Assembly: GCA_002414905.1 (NCBI GenBank) | Contig: DIAY01000072.1 | Coordinates: 9,244-24,131, forward strand | Source of the DNA: Holophagales bacterium UBA5066 | Lineage (GTDB): Bacteria; Acidobacteriota; Thermoanaerobaculia; UBA5066 | Direction: 5' to 3' | DNA: 14,888 nucleotides | Shown here: piece after piece, positions 1 through 9,086 of the stretch | How positions within the stretch are numbered: the first letter of the stretch is position 1 | How the letters are laid out: each line of letters starts with the position of its first letter | Notes under the pieces: model-generated | The model's database searches: none | What the model was told of the DNA's origin: nothing | Seen by the model: the letters and a program-made list of their open reading frames with translations, nothing else | Program-made: the position numbers and the translations under genes

Positions 1-2309
<2,309 letters not shown>

Positions 2310-2313
<4 letters not shown>

Positions 2314-4199
2314 GACGCACCCCCCGCCCCGATTGCGATGTGGTGGCTCTCGTCGCGTGCCGGCAGGGACTCCAGGACCCTCTTCACGACGTCGTACCGC
2401 GCCATCGGCATCAGGTGGATACCGCGTGCGCGCTCGGCGATCGCCCGCGCCAGCTCGAGGCCGATGGCGAGCCCCTCCTCCGCCTCGAACTCCGGCCCCT
2501 TCTCGGCGGCCTTGCGCATCCGAGTGAGGATCGCCTCGGGAACGACCATTCCCGGAACCTCGTTGGCGAAGTAGAGCGCCTGCTTGAGGCTCTTCGGCGG
2601 AATGAGACCCACGAGGACGGGGATGAGCCGGGCCTCGGGGCGGGCGAAGAAGCGGTCGAGGGCCGCGACGTCGTAGACCGGCTGTGTCTGGGCGAACGTC
2701 GCCCCCGCCTCGATCTTGGCGGAGAGCTTGGAGATCTCGATGTCGAGGTCGGCGGCGGCGGGGTTGGCCGCGCAGGCGATGGCGAAGGACGTGGACGTCC
2801 CGATTGGAGCGCCGGCGATGTCGACGCCGGCGTTCAGACCCCTCACGATTCGCAGGAGACCGAGCGTGTCGACCTCGCCGACGAAGTGCCCCTGCGGGTA
2901 GTCACCGATCTTGAGCGGATCGCCGCCGACGACGAGGAGCGCCTTGATGCCAAGGCCTGCCGCGCCGAGGAGGTCCGACTGGATGCCGAGGACGTTGCGG
3001 TCGCGGGGGGAGAAGTGGAAGACGGTGTCGACGCCCGTGTCATGCCGGATCATGTGCGCCACGGCGATGGACGACATCCGGAGGCGCGCCATCGGGTTGT
3101 CGGTGACGTTCACGGCGTCGACGCCATAGCTCCGGAGGAGCTGGGCTCCGTCGAGGGCGGCCGAGGTGTCGGTCCCTCGGGGCGGCTCGATCTCGACCGT
3201 CACGACGAACGCTTTCGGGTCGGCGAGCTTCCTCTTCAACGGCGAAGTCTCGAACGACTCGGTCGCCGGGGCGGCGGGGGCGGAGACGAAAACCCGGGCG
3301 ACGCGCTCGATGGCCACGCGCTTCTTCCCGACGACCTCCCGCGCCATGGCCGCGATGTGGGCGGGCGTGGTGCCGCAGCAGCCGCCGACGATCGCGGCGC
3401 CGGCTTTCACGAAGTCGTGCGCGACCTCGCGGAAGTAGTCGGGGGTGGCGGGGTAGACCGTTCGTCCCGAGACGTTCCATGGGTAGCCGGCGTTCGGCAT
3501 CACGGCGACGGGAACGCCGGTCTGCGAGACGACTTTCTGGAAGACCTCGAGCGTTTCCTGCGGCCCGATCGTGCAGTTGAGGCCGACGATGTCGGCGCCG
3601 GCCTCCTCGAGCCGTGCGAACGCCCCGGCGACCTCCGTGCCGAACGTCGTCTTGCCGTCGGCGAGGAACGTCATCGAGGCGAGGATCGGGATCTGGGTCG
3701 AGAGGTCACGGGCAGCCCGGATCGCCTCGATCGCCTCGAGCGTCGAGGAGAAAGTCTCGAAGAGGAGGAAGTCGACCTTCTCCTCGAGGAGGATCCGGAT
3801 CTGCTCGGAGAAAAGCTCGCGCACCATCGCCTTCGTGAGCGGCCCGTAGGGCTTGACGAGCTGCCCGAGGGGGCCGACGTCGCCCGCGACGAGGACGTAC
3901 TCGCCTGCGGCGGCCTCATGGGCGAGGCGGACGGAGGCGCGGTTGATCTTCTCGAAGGAGTCGGCCCAGTCGAACCTTGAGAGCTTGACCCGGTTCGCGT
4001 CCCAGGTGTTCGTCGTCAGGATCTGCGTCCCGGCCTCGACGTAGTCGTCGTAGATCTCCCGGACGAGCTCGGGCTGGGCGATGGAAAGGGGGGCGCGCGG
4101 AGTCCCGGGGGCAGCACCGCGAGAGACGAGCAACGTCCCCATCGCGCCGTCGGCGAGGAGAACGTCGGTCTTGAGGCGCTCGCGGATGTCGTGCTTCAT
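2310..4199 (-). CDS. Bifunctional homocysteine S-methyltransferase / methylenetetrahydrofolate reductase (YitJ-like)
   Basis: The 629-residue protein has two catalytic halves. Residues about 1-295 form a homocysteine S-methyltransferase barrel with zinc ligands Cys209 (GLNCTIGP) and Cys274/Cys275 (GGCCGTTPAH). Residues about 325-610 form a flavin-dependent 5,10-methylenetetrahydrofolate reductase with TVEIEPPRGTD, the FHFSPRDRN segment and LLVVGGDP. The same fusion is known from Bacillus YitJ. The reductase half supplies 5-methyltetrahydrofolate for the metH product encoded directly downstream; the methyl donor of the other half cannot be read from sequence. The ATG at 4199-4197 is chosen because GGAGGTG lies just upstream (4206-4212) and because the protein then begins at the family's usual MKHDIRERL-type N-terminus. 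An in-frame extension to 4310 would run into the riboswitch. The gene is first in a SAM-riboswitch-controlled operon. Confidence 0.94.
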
Positions 4200-4205
4200 G
4201 AAAAA

Positions 4206-4212
4206 CACCTCC
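4206..4212 (-). promoter_or_regulatory. Ribosome binding site of the methyltransferase/MTHFR fusion
   Basis: GGAGGTG on the minus strand stands seven bases before the ATG at 4199. It decides the start over an in-frame upstream extension. It follows the riboswitch aptamer by about 45 bases, within reach of the expression platform, and is followed by a run of five T. Confidence 0.8.
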
Positions 4213-4256
4213 GAGGACGAAGGGGCGTTTCGTGCGATTCGCTTCCGTTCGGCCTC

Positions 4257-4396
4257 GATTTCATCTCTCTCCAGCCGTGCCGGAGCGGAAATTGGCACCT
4301 GCCACCCCACTCCGCCGGACGCTGCAAGCGCCTGCGCGAAGGAGCCGGTTGCCGCGGCATCGCAGGGCCCGTCCCTCCGCCGCTCGTGATGAAACC
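4257..4396 (-). promoter_or_regulatory. SAM-I (S-box) riboswitch
   Basis: The 5' leader of the methionine operon carries the conserved core of the SAM-I aptamer in order on the minus strand: GAGGGACGGGCCC (4377-4365), GGCAACC (4353-4347) and GGTGCCAATTTCC (4299-4287). Closing helix P1 is formed by GGTTTCATC (4396-4388) and GATGAAATC (4265-4257), nine pairs with one G-U. Helix P4 is CTCCGGC-ACG-GCTGGAG (4285-4269), seven pairs with one G-U and a three-base loop. The insertion between the GGCAACC and GGTGCC sides of P3 is longer than in the minimal Thermoanaerobacter aptamer. SAM binding normally switches such operons off. The expression platform (4256-4200) is not clear-cut: CGAGG beside P1 could pair with CCTCG next to the ribosome binding site, suggesting translational control, but a weak stem before a five-T run leaves transcription termination possible. 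Confidence 0.93.
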
Positions 4397-4408
4397 CGGA
4401 CTCGAAGG

Positions 4409-4437
4409 AGAGTAGTCACGAGCGACGTTTCGGACAA
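4409..4437 (-). promoter_or_regulatory. Predicted sigma70-type promoter of the methionine operon
   Basis: On the minus strand TTGTCC (4437-4432) and TACTCT (4414-4409) are separated by exactly 17 bases. Transcription would start near 4402, a few bases before riboswitch helix P1 (from 4396). The hexamers match consensus only partly (four and three of six), so support comes mainly from spacing and from position relative to the aptamer. Confidence 0.55.
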
Positions 4438-4448
4438 GGGCGGGGGGT

Positions 4449-4480
4449 CCGGGGGGCCGCGCGAAGCGCAGGCCCCCCGG
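4449..4480. repeat. Strong GC-rich hairpin, possible REP-like element
   Basis: CCGGGGGGCC (4449-4458) and GGCCCCCCGG (4471-4480) are perfect inverted arms. Inside them GCGC-GAA-GCGC (4459-4469) continues the stem, leaving a three-base loop and one bulged A at 4470, so about 14 pairs can form. There is no T-run on either side, so it is not an evident intrinsic terminator. It lies between two divergent promoters. A second inverted repeat sharing the GGCCGC/GCGAAG core occurs near the right end of the window (14849-14882). Confidence 0.6.
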
Positions 4481-4577
4481 GATCGAGCCGGACGGAGCCT
4501 ACGGGAGCGGAATTCAGCTCGTCAAGCGGCCGCGGGGATTCGGGGTGAGGCCGGGGGCGTTTCCCCGGGGGCTGGTT

Positions 4578-4583
4578 TAGACT
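4578..4583 (+). promoter_or_regulatory. TAGACT -10 motif of purD (predicted leaderless transcript)
   Basis: TAGACT ends nine bases before the purD ATG, so transcription should begin two or three bases before the start codon. No Shine-Dalgarno sequence precedes the ATG, consistent with a leaderless message. No good -35 is seen at 16-18 bases; a short inverted repeat (4551-4568) occupies that region. The motif recurs before other genes of this window. Confidence 0.5.
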
Positions 4584-4592
4584 TCCGCCTCA

Positions 4593-5903
4593 ATGAGAGT
4601 TCTCGTCGTCGGCTCGGGGGGTCGCGAGCATGCCCTCGTCTGGAAGCTTGCACAGTCTCCGAACGTCAAGGAGATCTTCTGCGCTCCCGGCAACCCCGGG
4701 ATCGCGCAGCTCGCGACCTGTCTCCCGATCGGCGTGACCGACATCGTGGAGCTGGCCGACTTCGCTGAGACCATGAAGATCGACCTGACGGTGGTGGGGC
4801 CCGAGCTCCCTCTGACGCTCGGCCTCGTCGATGAGCTCGCCAAGCGCCAGCTCCTCGCGTTCGGCCCGAACAAGCTCGCGGCCGAGCTGGAAGGCTCGAA
4901 GGTCTTCTCCAAGGCCTTCATGCGCAAGTACGAGATCCCGACGCCCGAAGCCGAGGTTTGCACCACACGGGCCGAGGCGGAGAAGGCCGTGAAGGCGCTG
5001 GGCCTGCCGTGCGTCTTCAAGGCCGACGGTCTCGCCGCCGGCAAAGGGGTCGTCATCATTCGCGACGAGGCGGACAGGGACAAGTCCCTGAAGCTCTTCT
5101 TCGGCGAGAGAGTCTTCGGCAGAGCCGGAGACCGGGTCCTGATCGAGAGATTCGTGACGGGCGAAGAGGTCAGCTTCATGGTCCTCTGCGACGGCGAGCG
5201 GGCGATCCCCCTCGCGACCGCGAAGGACTACAAGCGGGTCTTCGACGGGGACCGCGGCCCGAACACGGGCGGGATGGGGGGGCACAGCCCCTCGGTCTTC
5301 GTCGACGCCGCAACCGCCCGCGAGATCCTGACCGACATCGTTCACCCGACTCTTCGCGGCATGGCCGAGGAGGGACGCCCGTTCCGCGGGCTTCTCTACG
5401 TCGGGCTGATGCTCGAGAACGGGATGAAGCCATACGTCCTCGAGTACAACGTCCGGTTCGGCGACCCCGAGACGCAGTGCATCCTGATCCGGATGGAGGA
5501 CGACCTCCTCCCGTACCTCCTCGGCTCGGCTCGCGGCAAGTTCGAGGAGAGCGCCAAGCCTGTGTGGAAGAAGGAGGCCGGCGCGGCCGTCGTTCTCTCG
5601 GCGGAGGGGTATCCCGGACCGTTCGAGCGCGGGAAGGTGATCGAGGGGATCGAGGACGCCACCGCGGAAGACGGAATCTTCGCCTTCCACGCCGGAACGG
5701 CGAAAGCGGCCGACGGAAAGCTCGTCACCGCCGGCGGCCGTGTCCTCGTTCTCGCCGCCCGGGCCCGGGGCCTTTCGGAGGCGCTTGCCCGTGCCGTGGG
5801 CGCAGCCGAGAAGGTGCGCTTCGACGGAAAGTACTTCCGTCGCGACATGGGGACGAAGGCGATGGAGATCCTCCGCGAGCGGACCGGCTCCGGCCTGACC
5901 TGA
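4593..5903 (+). CDS. purD: Phosphoribosylamine-glycine ligase (GAR synthetase)
   Basis: It catalyses the second step of de novo purine synthesis, joining glycine to phosphoribosylamine with ATP in the cytoplasm. At 436 residues it has the usual length of a monofunctional bacterial PurD. The N-terminal domain opens with MRVLVVGSGGREHAL. The ATP-grasp region contains KADGLAAGKGV (143-153) and GPNTGGMG (222-229), and the family signature NVRFGDPETQ is at 286-295. The ATG at 4593 is fixed by homology because the family N-terminus starts exactly here. No ribosome binding site is visible; a TAGACT motif nine bases upstream suggests leaderless initiation. The gene stands alone, divergent from the methionine operon and tail-to-tail with a J-domain gene. 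Glycine and folate use link it loosely to its neighbour, but co-regulation is not shown. Confidence 0.97.
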   Translation: MRVLVVGSGGREHALVWKLAQSPNVKEIFCAPGNPGIAQLATCLPIGVTDIVELADFAETMKIDLTVVGPELPLTLGLVDELAKRQLLAFGPNKLAAELEGSKVFSKAFMRKYEIPTPEAEVCTTRAEAEKAVKALGLPCVFKADGLAAGKGVVIIRDEADRDKSLKLFFGERVFGRAGDRVLIERFVTGEEVSFMVLCDGERAIPLATAKDYKRVFDGDRGPNTGGMGGHSPSVFVDAATAREILTDIVHPTLRGMAEEGRPFRGLLYVGLMLENGMKPYVLEYNVRFGDPETQCILIRMEDDLLPYLLGSARGKFEESAKPVWKKEAGAAVVLSAEGYPGPFERGKVIEGIEDATAEDGIFAFHAGTAKAADGKLVTAGGRVLVLAARARGLSEALARAVGAAEKVRFDGKYFRRDMGTKAMEILRERTGSGLT

Positions 5904-5969
5904 CGAATCCAGACCGGAAGGGACCGAAGGGTTCGGCCGGTGTGAAGGGCGACGGCCCGAGCCGGCGTG

Positions 5970-6431
5970 TCAGCCCGAGCGGGGCGGGTCCGGCGTGGCG
6001 GACCGCATCCGGGCCACGAAGTAAGCCGAGAGGCCGAGCAGGGCGACGGCGATCGCCAGGCCGGCGGGCGTTGGCCTGCGCAGCAGCAGGAAGACGGCGG
6101 CCGCGGCCGCGAGGAGCACCCGCGTCCGGTAGCGGCGCACGCGGGAAGGGCCATCCCCTCCGGTCTCGAAGGGCGCCGGACCTTCATCGCGCTGCCCGTG
6201 CCCGGCTCCCTGAGGCGTTCCGGCCACGCCACCCGCGCGCGCGGCGCGGATCGTCTCGCAGGCCTCGAGAATCGTTTTCAGCTTCTCCTCGGCCTTCTGC
6301 CTCAGTCGCGGATCGCCGCCGAACCGGTCGGGGTGCCAGACCTTCGTCAGGTCGCGGCAGGCTCTCTTCACGTCCTCGTCGGATGCGGACGGGTCGAGGT
6401 CGAGGAGACGGTAACCGTCGTCGAGGCGCAT
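5970..6431 (-). CDS. Small membrane-anchored J-domain (DnaJ-like) protein
   Basis: The 153-residue protein begins with a J domain (about 3-65): YRLLDLDPSASDEDVKRACR corresponds to helices I-II, and the HPD tripeptide that stimulates Hsp70 ATPase is at 33-35. A glycine-rich linker (68-95) and a basic stretch (RVRRYRTR, 97-104) lead to two closely spaced hydrophobic segments, about 105-117 and 123-141, which could form a membrane hairpin. With the J domain at the N-terminus, the likely topology places it in the cytoplasm. It lacks the Gly/Phe, zinc-finger and substrate-binding domains of DnaJ, so it is a class C-type co-chaperone. The start is ATG at 6431 with only a weak GGAAG upstream. It is divergent from hflK with 109 bases between, and tail-to-tail with purD. 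The partner Hsp70 and client are unknown. Confidence 0.85.
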   Translation of the reverse strand: MRLDDGYRLLDLDPSASDEDVKRACRDLTKVWHPDRFGGDPRLRQKAEEKLKTILEACETIRAARAGGVAGTPQGAGHGQRDEGPAPFETGGDGPSRVRRYRTRVLLAAAAAVFLLLRRPTPAGLAIAVALLGLSAYFVARMRSATPDPPRSG

Positions 6432-6540
6432 GGCTTCCAGAGCGGACCTTACGATGCCGGGAATTCGGCCTCAACCCCCATCGTTGTACCGTCGGACCGT
6501 TCCGCGCTTTTCGGGGCCGGCACCCGCGAGAGGAGATCCG

Positions 6541-7524
6541 ATGGAGAACCAGTTTCCGAACGTGCTGAAGTTCAAGCCGCCGAACATCCCGGGCGGCCTC
6601 GTCCTCCGCGGCGTCCTGGCCGTCGTGGCCCTTGCCGTTCTCTTCTCGGCCTGGTTCACGATCGACCCGGAGGAGGCCGGGCTCGTCCTCCGCTTCGGAA
6701 AGTACGTCCGGACGGTGCCGCCGGGTCTCCACCTGAAGCTCCCGAGTCCGATCGAGGCCGTCGTGAAGGTCCCGGTCGAGCGCCAGCTGAAGGAGGAGTT
6801 CGGATTCCGGACCGAGGGGACGTCCGGGTCTCGCCGGACCTACTCGCAGCAGGACCTCTCCGCCGAGTCGTTGATGCTGACGGGCGACCTGAACGTCGCC
6901 GTCGTCGAGTGGACGGCCCAGTACCGCGTCCGCGATCCCTACAAGTACCTCTTCAAGGTGCGAAACGTCCAGAAGACGTTTCGCGACATGAACGAGACGG
7001 TCATGCGCGAGGTCGTCGGGGACCGCAGCGTGAACGAGGTCCTGACGGTCGGCCGCCAGGAGGTCGCCGCGGAGGTCGAGAAGCAGCTCCAGGTCCTTTG
7101 CGACCAGTACGAGAACGGAATCAAGGTCGAGCAGATCGTCCTTCAGGACGTCAACCCGCCCGACGCCGTCAAGCCCTCCTTCAACGAGGTCAACCAGGCC
7201 CAGCAGGAACGGGAGAAGCTCATCAACCAGGCCCGGGCCGACTACAACCAGATCATCCCGAGGGCCAAGGGTCAGGCCCAGCAGGCGATCGAGCAGGCCG
7301 AGGGCTTCGCGACCGACCGCGTGAACCGCGCCCGCGGCGACGCCGAGCTCTTCATCCGGGTTCACGCCGCCTATCAGCGCGCGCCGGAGGTGACCCGGCG
7401 GCGCATGTACCTCGAGACGATGAGCCAGATCTACCCGAAGGTGAAGAAGAAGGTCGTCCTGGACGAGAAGATGAGGGGGATCCTGCCCCTCCTGCCGGTC
7501 GCCGGTGCGGAGGTGAAGCCGTGA
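6541..7524 (+). CDS. hflK: HflK, SPFH-domain membrane protein
   Basis: With HflC this protein forms the membrane complex that surrounds and modulates the FtsH protease. The 327-residue product has a short N-terminal tail, one membrane segment (about 19-38, GLVLRGVLAVVALAVLFSAW) and an SPFH/band-7 domain starting at IDPEEAGLVLRFGKYVRTVPPGLH (41-64). An Ala/Gln/Glu-rich helical region follows (about 215-300), as in HflK. It lacks the long glycine-rich N-terminus of E. coli HflK and is accordingly shorter. The ATG at 6541 is selected by AGAGGAG at 6529-6535; an open frame reaching back to 6430 has no such support. It overlaps hflC by four bases (GTGA), so the two are co-translated. I see no convincing promoter in 6432-6540. 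Confidence 0.93.
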   Translation: MENQFPNVLKFKPPNIPGGLVLRGVLAVVALAVLFSAWFTIDPEEAGLVLRFGKYVRTVPPGLHLKLPSPIEAVVKVPVERQLKEEFGFRTEGTSGSRRTYSQQDLSAESLMLTGDLNVAVVEWTAQYRVRDPYKYLFKVRNVQKTFRDMNETVMREVVGDRSVNEVLTVGRQEVAAEVEKQLQVLCDQYENGIKVEQIVLQDVNPPDAVKPSFNEVNQAQQEREKLINQARADYNQIIPRAKGQAQQAIEQAEGFATDRVNRARGDAELFIRVHAAYQRAPEVTRRRMYLETMSQIYPKVKKKVVLDEKMRGILPLLPVAGAEVKP

Positions 7525-8459
7525 AGGAGATCCGGATCACCATTCTGATCCTCGCGGTCGTCCTGGGGGCCGTCGTCCTCTCGAACACGCTCTACACCGT
7601 CAGCGAGACCGAGCAGGTCATCGTCACGCAGTTCGGCAAGCCGGTCGGCAAACCGATCACGACCCCCGGCCTCAAGATCAAGATGCCGTTCACCCAGACC
7701 GTGCACGCCTTCGAGAAGCGCTTCATGGAGTGGAGCGGCGACCCGAACCAGATTCCGACGAAGGACAAGCGGTTCATCTGGGTCGACTCCTACGCCCGCT
7801 GGCGCATCACCGACCCGCTCCTTTTTTTCCAGCGCCTCCGTGACGAGCGGGGGGGGCAGTCGCGCCTCGACGACATTCTCGACGGCGAGACGCGGAACAC
7901 GATCGCCAAGCACGAGCTCATCGACCTCGTGCGATCGACGAACCGCCCGTTCGTCGTCGCCGAGGACGTGGCCGAGCTGAGCCAGCCCGAAGCGGCGGAG
8001 AAGGTCGAGCACGGGCGCGAAAAGCTGACCAATGAGGTCCTTCAGAACGCCCGGCGCCGTACCGACGACCTTGGCATCGAGATCCTCGACTTCCGGATCA
8101 AGCAGATCAACTACGTCGAGGCCGTGAGGCAGGAGGTCTACGCCCGGATGATTTCCGAGCGGAAACGGATCGCCGAGCTCTACCGTTCCGAGGGTGCGGG
8201 CGAAGCGGCCCGGATCGCCGGTGAGAAGGAGCGGCAGCTCCGCGTCGTCGAGTCGGAAGCGTACCGGCAGGCCCAGGAGATCCGTGGCAAGGCAGACGCC
8301 CAGGCGGCGGACATCTACGCCGCTGCCTACAACCGAGATCCGGACTTCTACCGGTTCCTCAAGTCGATGAACACGCTGAGGGAGAGCATCGATCCGGAAA
8401 CGACGCTCATCCTCTCGACCGACAGCGAGCTGCTCCGATACCTGAATTCTGCGAAATAA
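7521..8459 (+). CDS. hflC: HflC, SPFH-domain membrane protein
   Basis: This is the partner of HflK in the FtsH-regulating complex. The protein has 312 residues: a membrane segment at about 5-22 (RITILILAVVLGAVVLSN), an SPFH/band-7 domain from VSETEQVIVTQFGKPVG (27-43), and the C-terminal region with SERKRIAELYRSEGAGEAARI (212-232) and YNRDPDFYRFLKSMNTLRESI (270-290), both typical of HflC. Start is GTG at 7521, overlapping the hflK stop as GTGA, with GGAGGTG at 7509-7515 as ribosome binding site. The frame is intact, but two homopolymer runs, T7 (7822-7828) and G8 (7849-7856), lie 20 bases apart inside it and are possible slippage sites. A hairpin at 8494-8522 may end the transcript. Confidence 0.95.
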   Translation: MKEIRITILILAVVLGAVVLSNTLYTVSETEQVIVTQFGKPVGKPITTPGLKIKMPFTQTVHAFEKRFMEWSGDPNQIPTKDKRFIWVDSYARWRITDPLLFFQRLRDERGGQSRLDDILDGETRNTIAKHELIDLVRSTNRPFVVAEDVAELSQPEAAEKVEHGREKLTNEVLQNARRRTDDLGIEILDFRIKQINYVEAVRQEVYARMISERKRIAELYRSEGAGEAARIAGEKERQLRVVESEAYRQAQEIRGKADAQAADIYAAAYNRDPDFYRFLKSMNTLRESIDPETTLILSTDSELLRYLNSAK

Positions 8460-8493
8460 GGGTGATCGTAGAATAGAAAATCAAGACCTGCCC

Positions 8494-8522
8494 CCCCCTG
8501 GAGCGAGGACCTCTTCAGGGGG
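8494..8522 (+). terminator. Hairpin after hflC, possible terminator
   Basis: CCCCCTG (8494-8500) pairs with CAGGGGG (8516-8522), and the stem continues inward as GAG/CTC (8501-8503, 8511-8513) with two unpaired T. It lies 35 bases after the hflC stop and just before the promoter motif of the next gene. There is no T-run after it, so termination is uncertain. Confidence 0.4.
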
Positions 8523-8526
8523 CTGC

Positions 8527-8532
8527 TAGAGT
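8527..8532 (+). promoter_or_regulatory. TAGAGT -10 motif of the exported-protein gene (predicted leaderless)
   Basis: TAGAGT ends eight bases before the ATG at 8541, so the predicted transcript would start within a base or two of the start codon. No ribosome binding site precedes the ATG. A GGGGGCT block sits just upstream, as before the purD motif. Confidence 0.4.
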
Positions 8533-8540
8533 TCTCGGAC

Positions 8541-9077
8541 ATGAACACGCTTCTCGTTTCCGCGGTGGTGCTCTTTCAGATGGTCTCGTCCCACGCGCCG
8601 TCCTCGGCCGGGAACGCGGCGGGAGGCCTGACCTGGACCGCGCCGAAGGAGTGGAGCGTGGCGCCATCGGCCTCCTCGATGCGGGTCGTCACCTACAGGG
8701 TGCCGGCCGCTGCGGGGGATTCCGAGGGGGGCGAGGTGGCGGTTTTCTACTTCGGCCAGGGGCAGGGAGGCGGAACTCAGGCGAACGTCGACCGCTGGAT
8801 CGGTCAGTTCCAGCCGGAGAAGGGGAGCGCGGGGCCGGGCAAGCCGGTTGCGTTCAAGGCCGGCACGATCCCGGTCACGATCGTGACGACCGAGGGGACC
8901 TACTCCTCCGGGATGCCGGGAGGGGCGATGACGCCGAAGCCCGGCTGGGCGCTCCGCGGCGGCATCGCCGAGGGGCCTCAGGGACCCGTCTTCTTCAAGA
9001 TGGTGGGCCCGAAGAAGACGGTCCTGGCCGCGGCGCCGGCGTTCGACGCGTTCCTGAAGGCGCTGAAGAAGGGCTGA
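8541..9077 (+). CDS. Putative exported protein of unknown function
   Basis: The 178-residue protein starts with a hydrophobic stretch (MNTLLVSAVVLFQMVSSHA) that may be a signal peptide, although it has no basic residue before the hydrophobic core. The mature part opens with LTWTAPKEWSV (30-40), then a strand-rich region with VAVFYFGQGQGGGTQANVDRWIGQF (67-91 as a block), later GTYSSGMPGG (119-128), and a C-terminal FFKMVGPKKTV...FDAFLKALKK helix. I do not recognise a named domain. The FYFGxGQGG...RWIGQF block resembles, from memory, small conserved hypothetical proteins of Planctomycetes and Acidobacteria. It follows hflC by 81 bases with its own promoter-like motif and hairpin between, so it is probably a separate unit. 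It converges with the isomerase gene, nine bases apart. The function cannot be stated. Confidence 0.75.
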   Translation: MNTLLVSAVVLFQMVSSHAPSSAGNAAGGLTWTAPKEWSVAPSASSMRVVTYRVPAAAGDSEGGEVAVFYFGQGQGGGTQANVDRWIGQFQPEKGSAGPGKPVAFKAGTIPVTIVTTEGTYSSGMPGGAMTPKPGWALRGGIAEGPQGPVFFKMVGPKKTVLAAAPAFDAFLKALKKG

Positions 9078-9086
9078 CCCCGGGCC

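Larger units (their letters stand above)
4200..4592. other. 393-base divergent intergenic region between the methionine operon and purD
   Basis: From left to right it holds the ribosome binding site and SAM-I riboswitch of the minus-strand operon, its promoter (4409-4437), a strong GC-rich hairpin (4449-4480), and a purD-proximal part with a small inverted repeat, CCGGGG (4551-4556) and CCCCGG (4563-4568), directly upstream of the purD -10 motif (4578-4583). I see no coding region in it. About 70 bases (4481-4550) have no recognisable element. Confidence 0.7.

Noticed and set aside
2340..3980. Plus-strand open frame of 546 codons
   Set aside because: Antisense shadow of the homocysteine methyltransferase/MTHFR gene, same compositional signature.
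4200..4310. Upstream start of the fusion protein (37 extra residues)
   Set aside because: It would translate part of the SAM-I aptamer; the ATG at 4199 has a strong ribosome binding site and fits the family N-terminus.
4232..4768. Plus-strand open frame across the intergenic region and the purD start
   Set aside because: Arginine-rich translation, antisense to the riboswitch and overlapping purD out of frame; no ribosome binding site or homology.
5924..5936. Small hairpin after purD (CCGAA-GGG-TTCGG)
   Set aside because: Five pairs, three-base loop and no T-run; not convincing as a terminator.
5967..7520. Long in-frame extension upstream of hflC
   Set aside because: The extension is an out-of-frame reading of hflK and antisense to the J-domain gene; GTG at 7521 with its ribosome binding site gives the correct HflC N-terminus.
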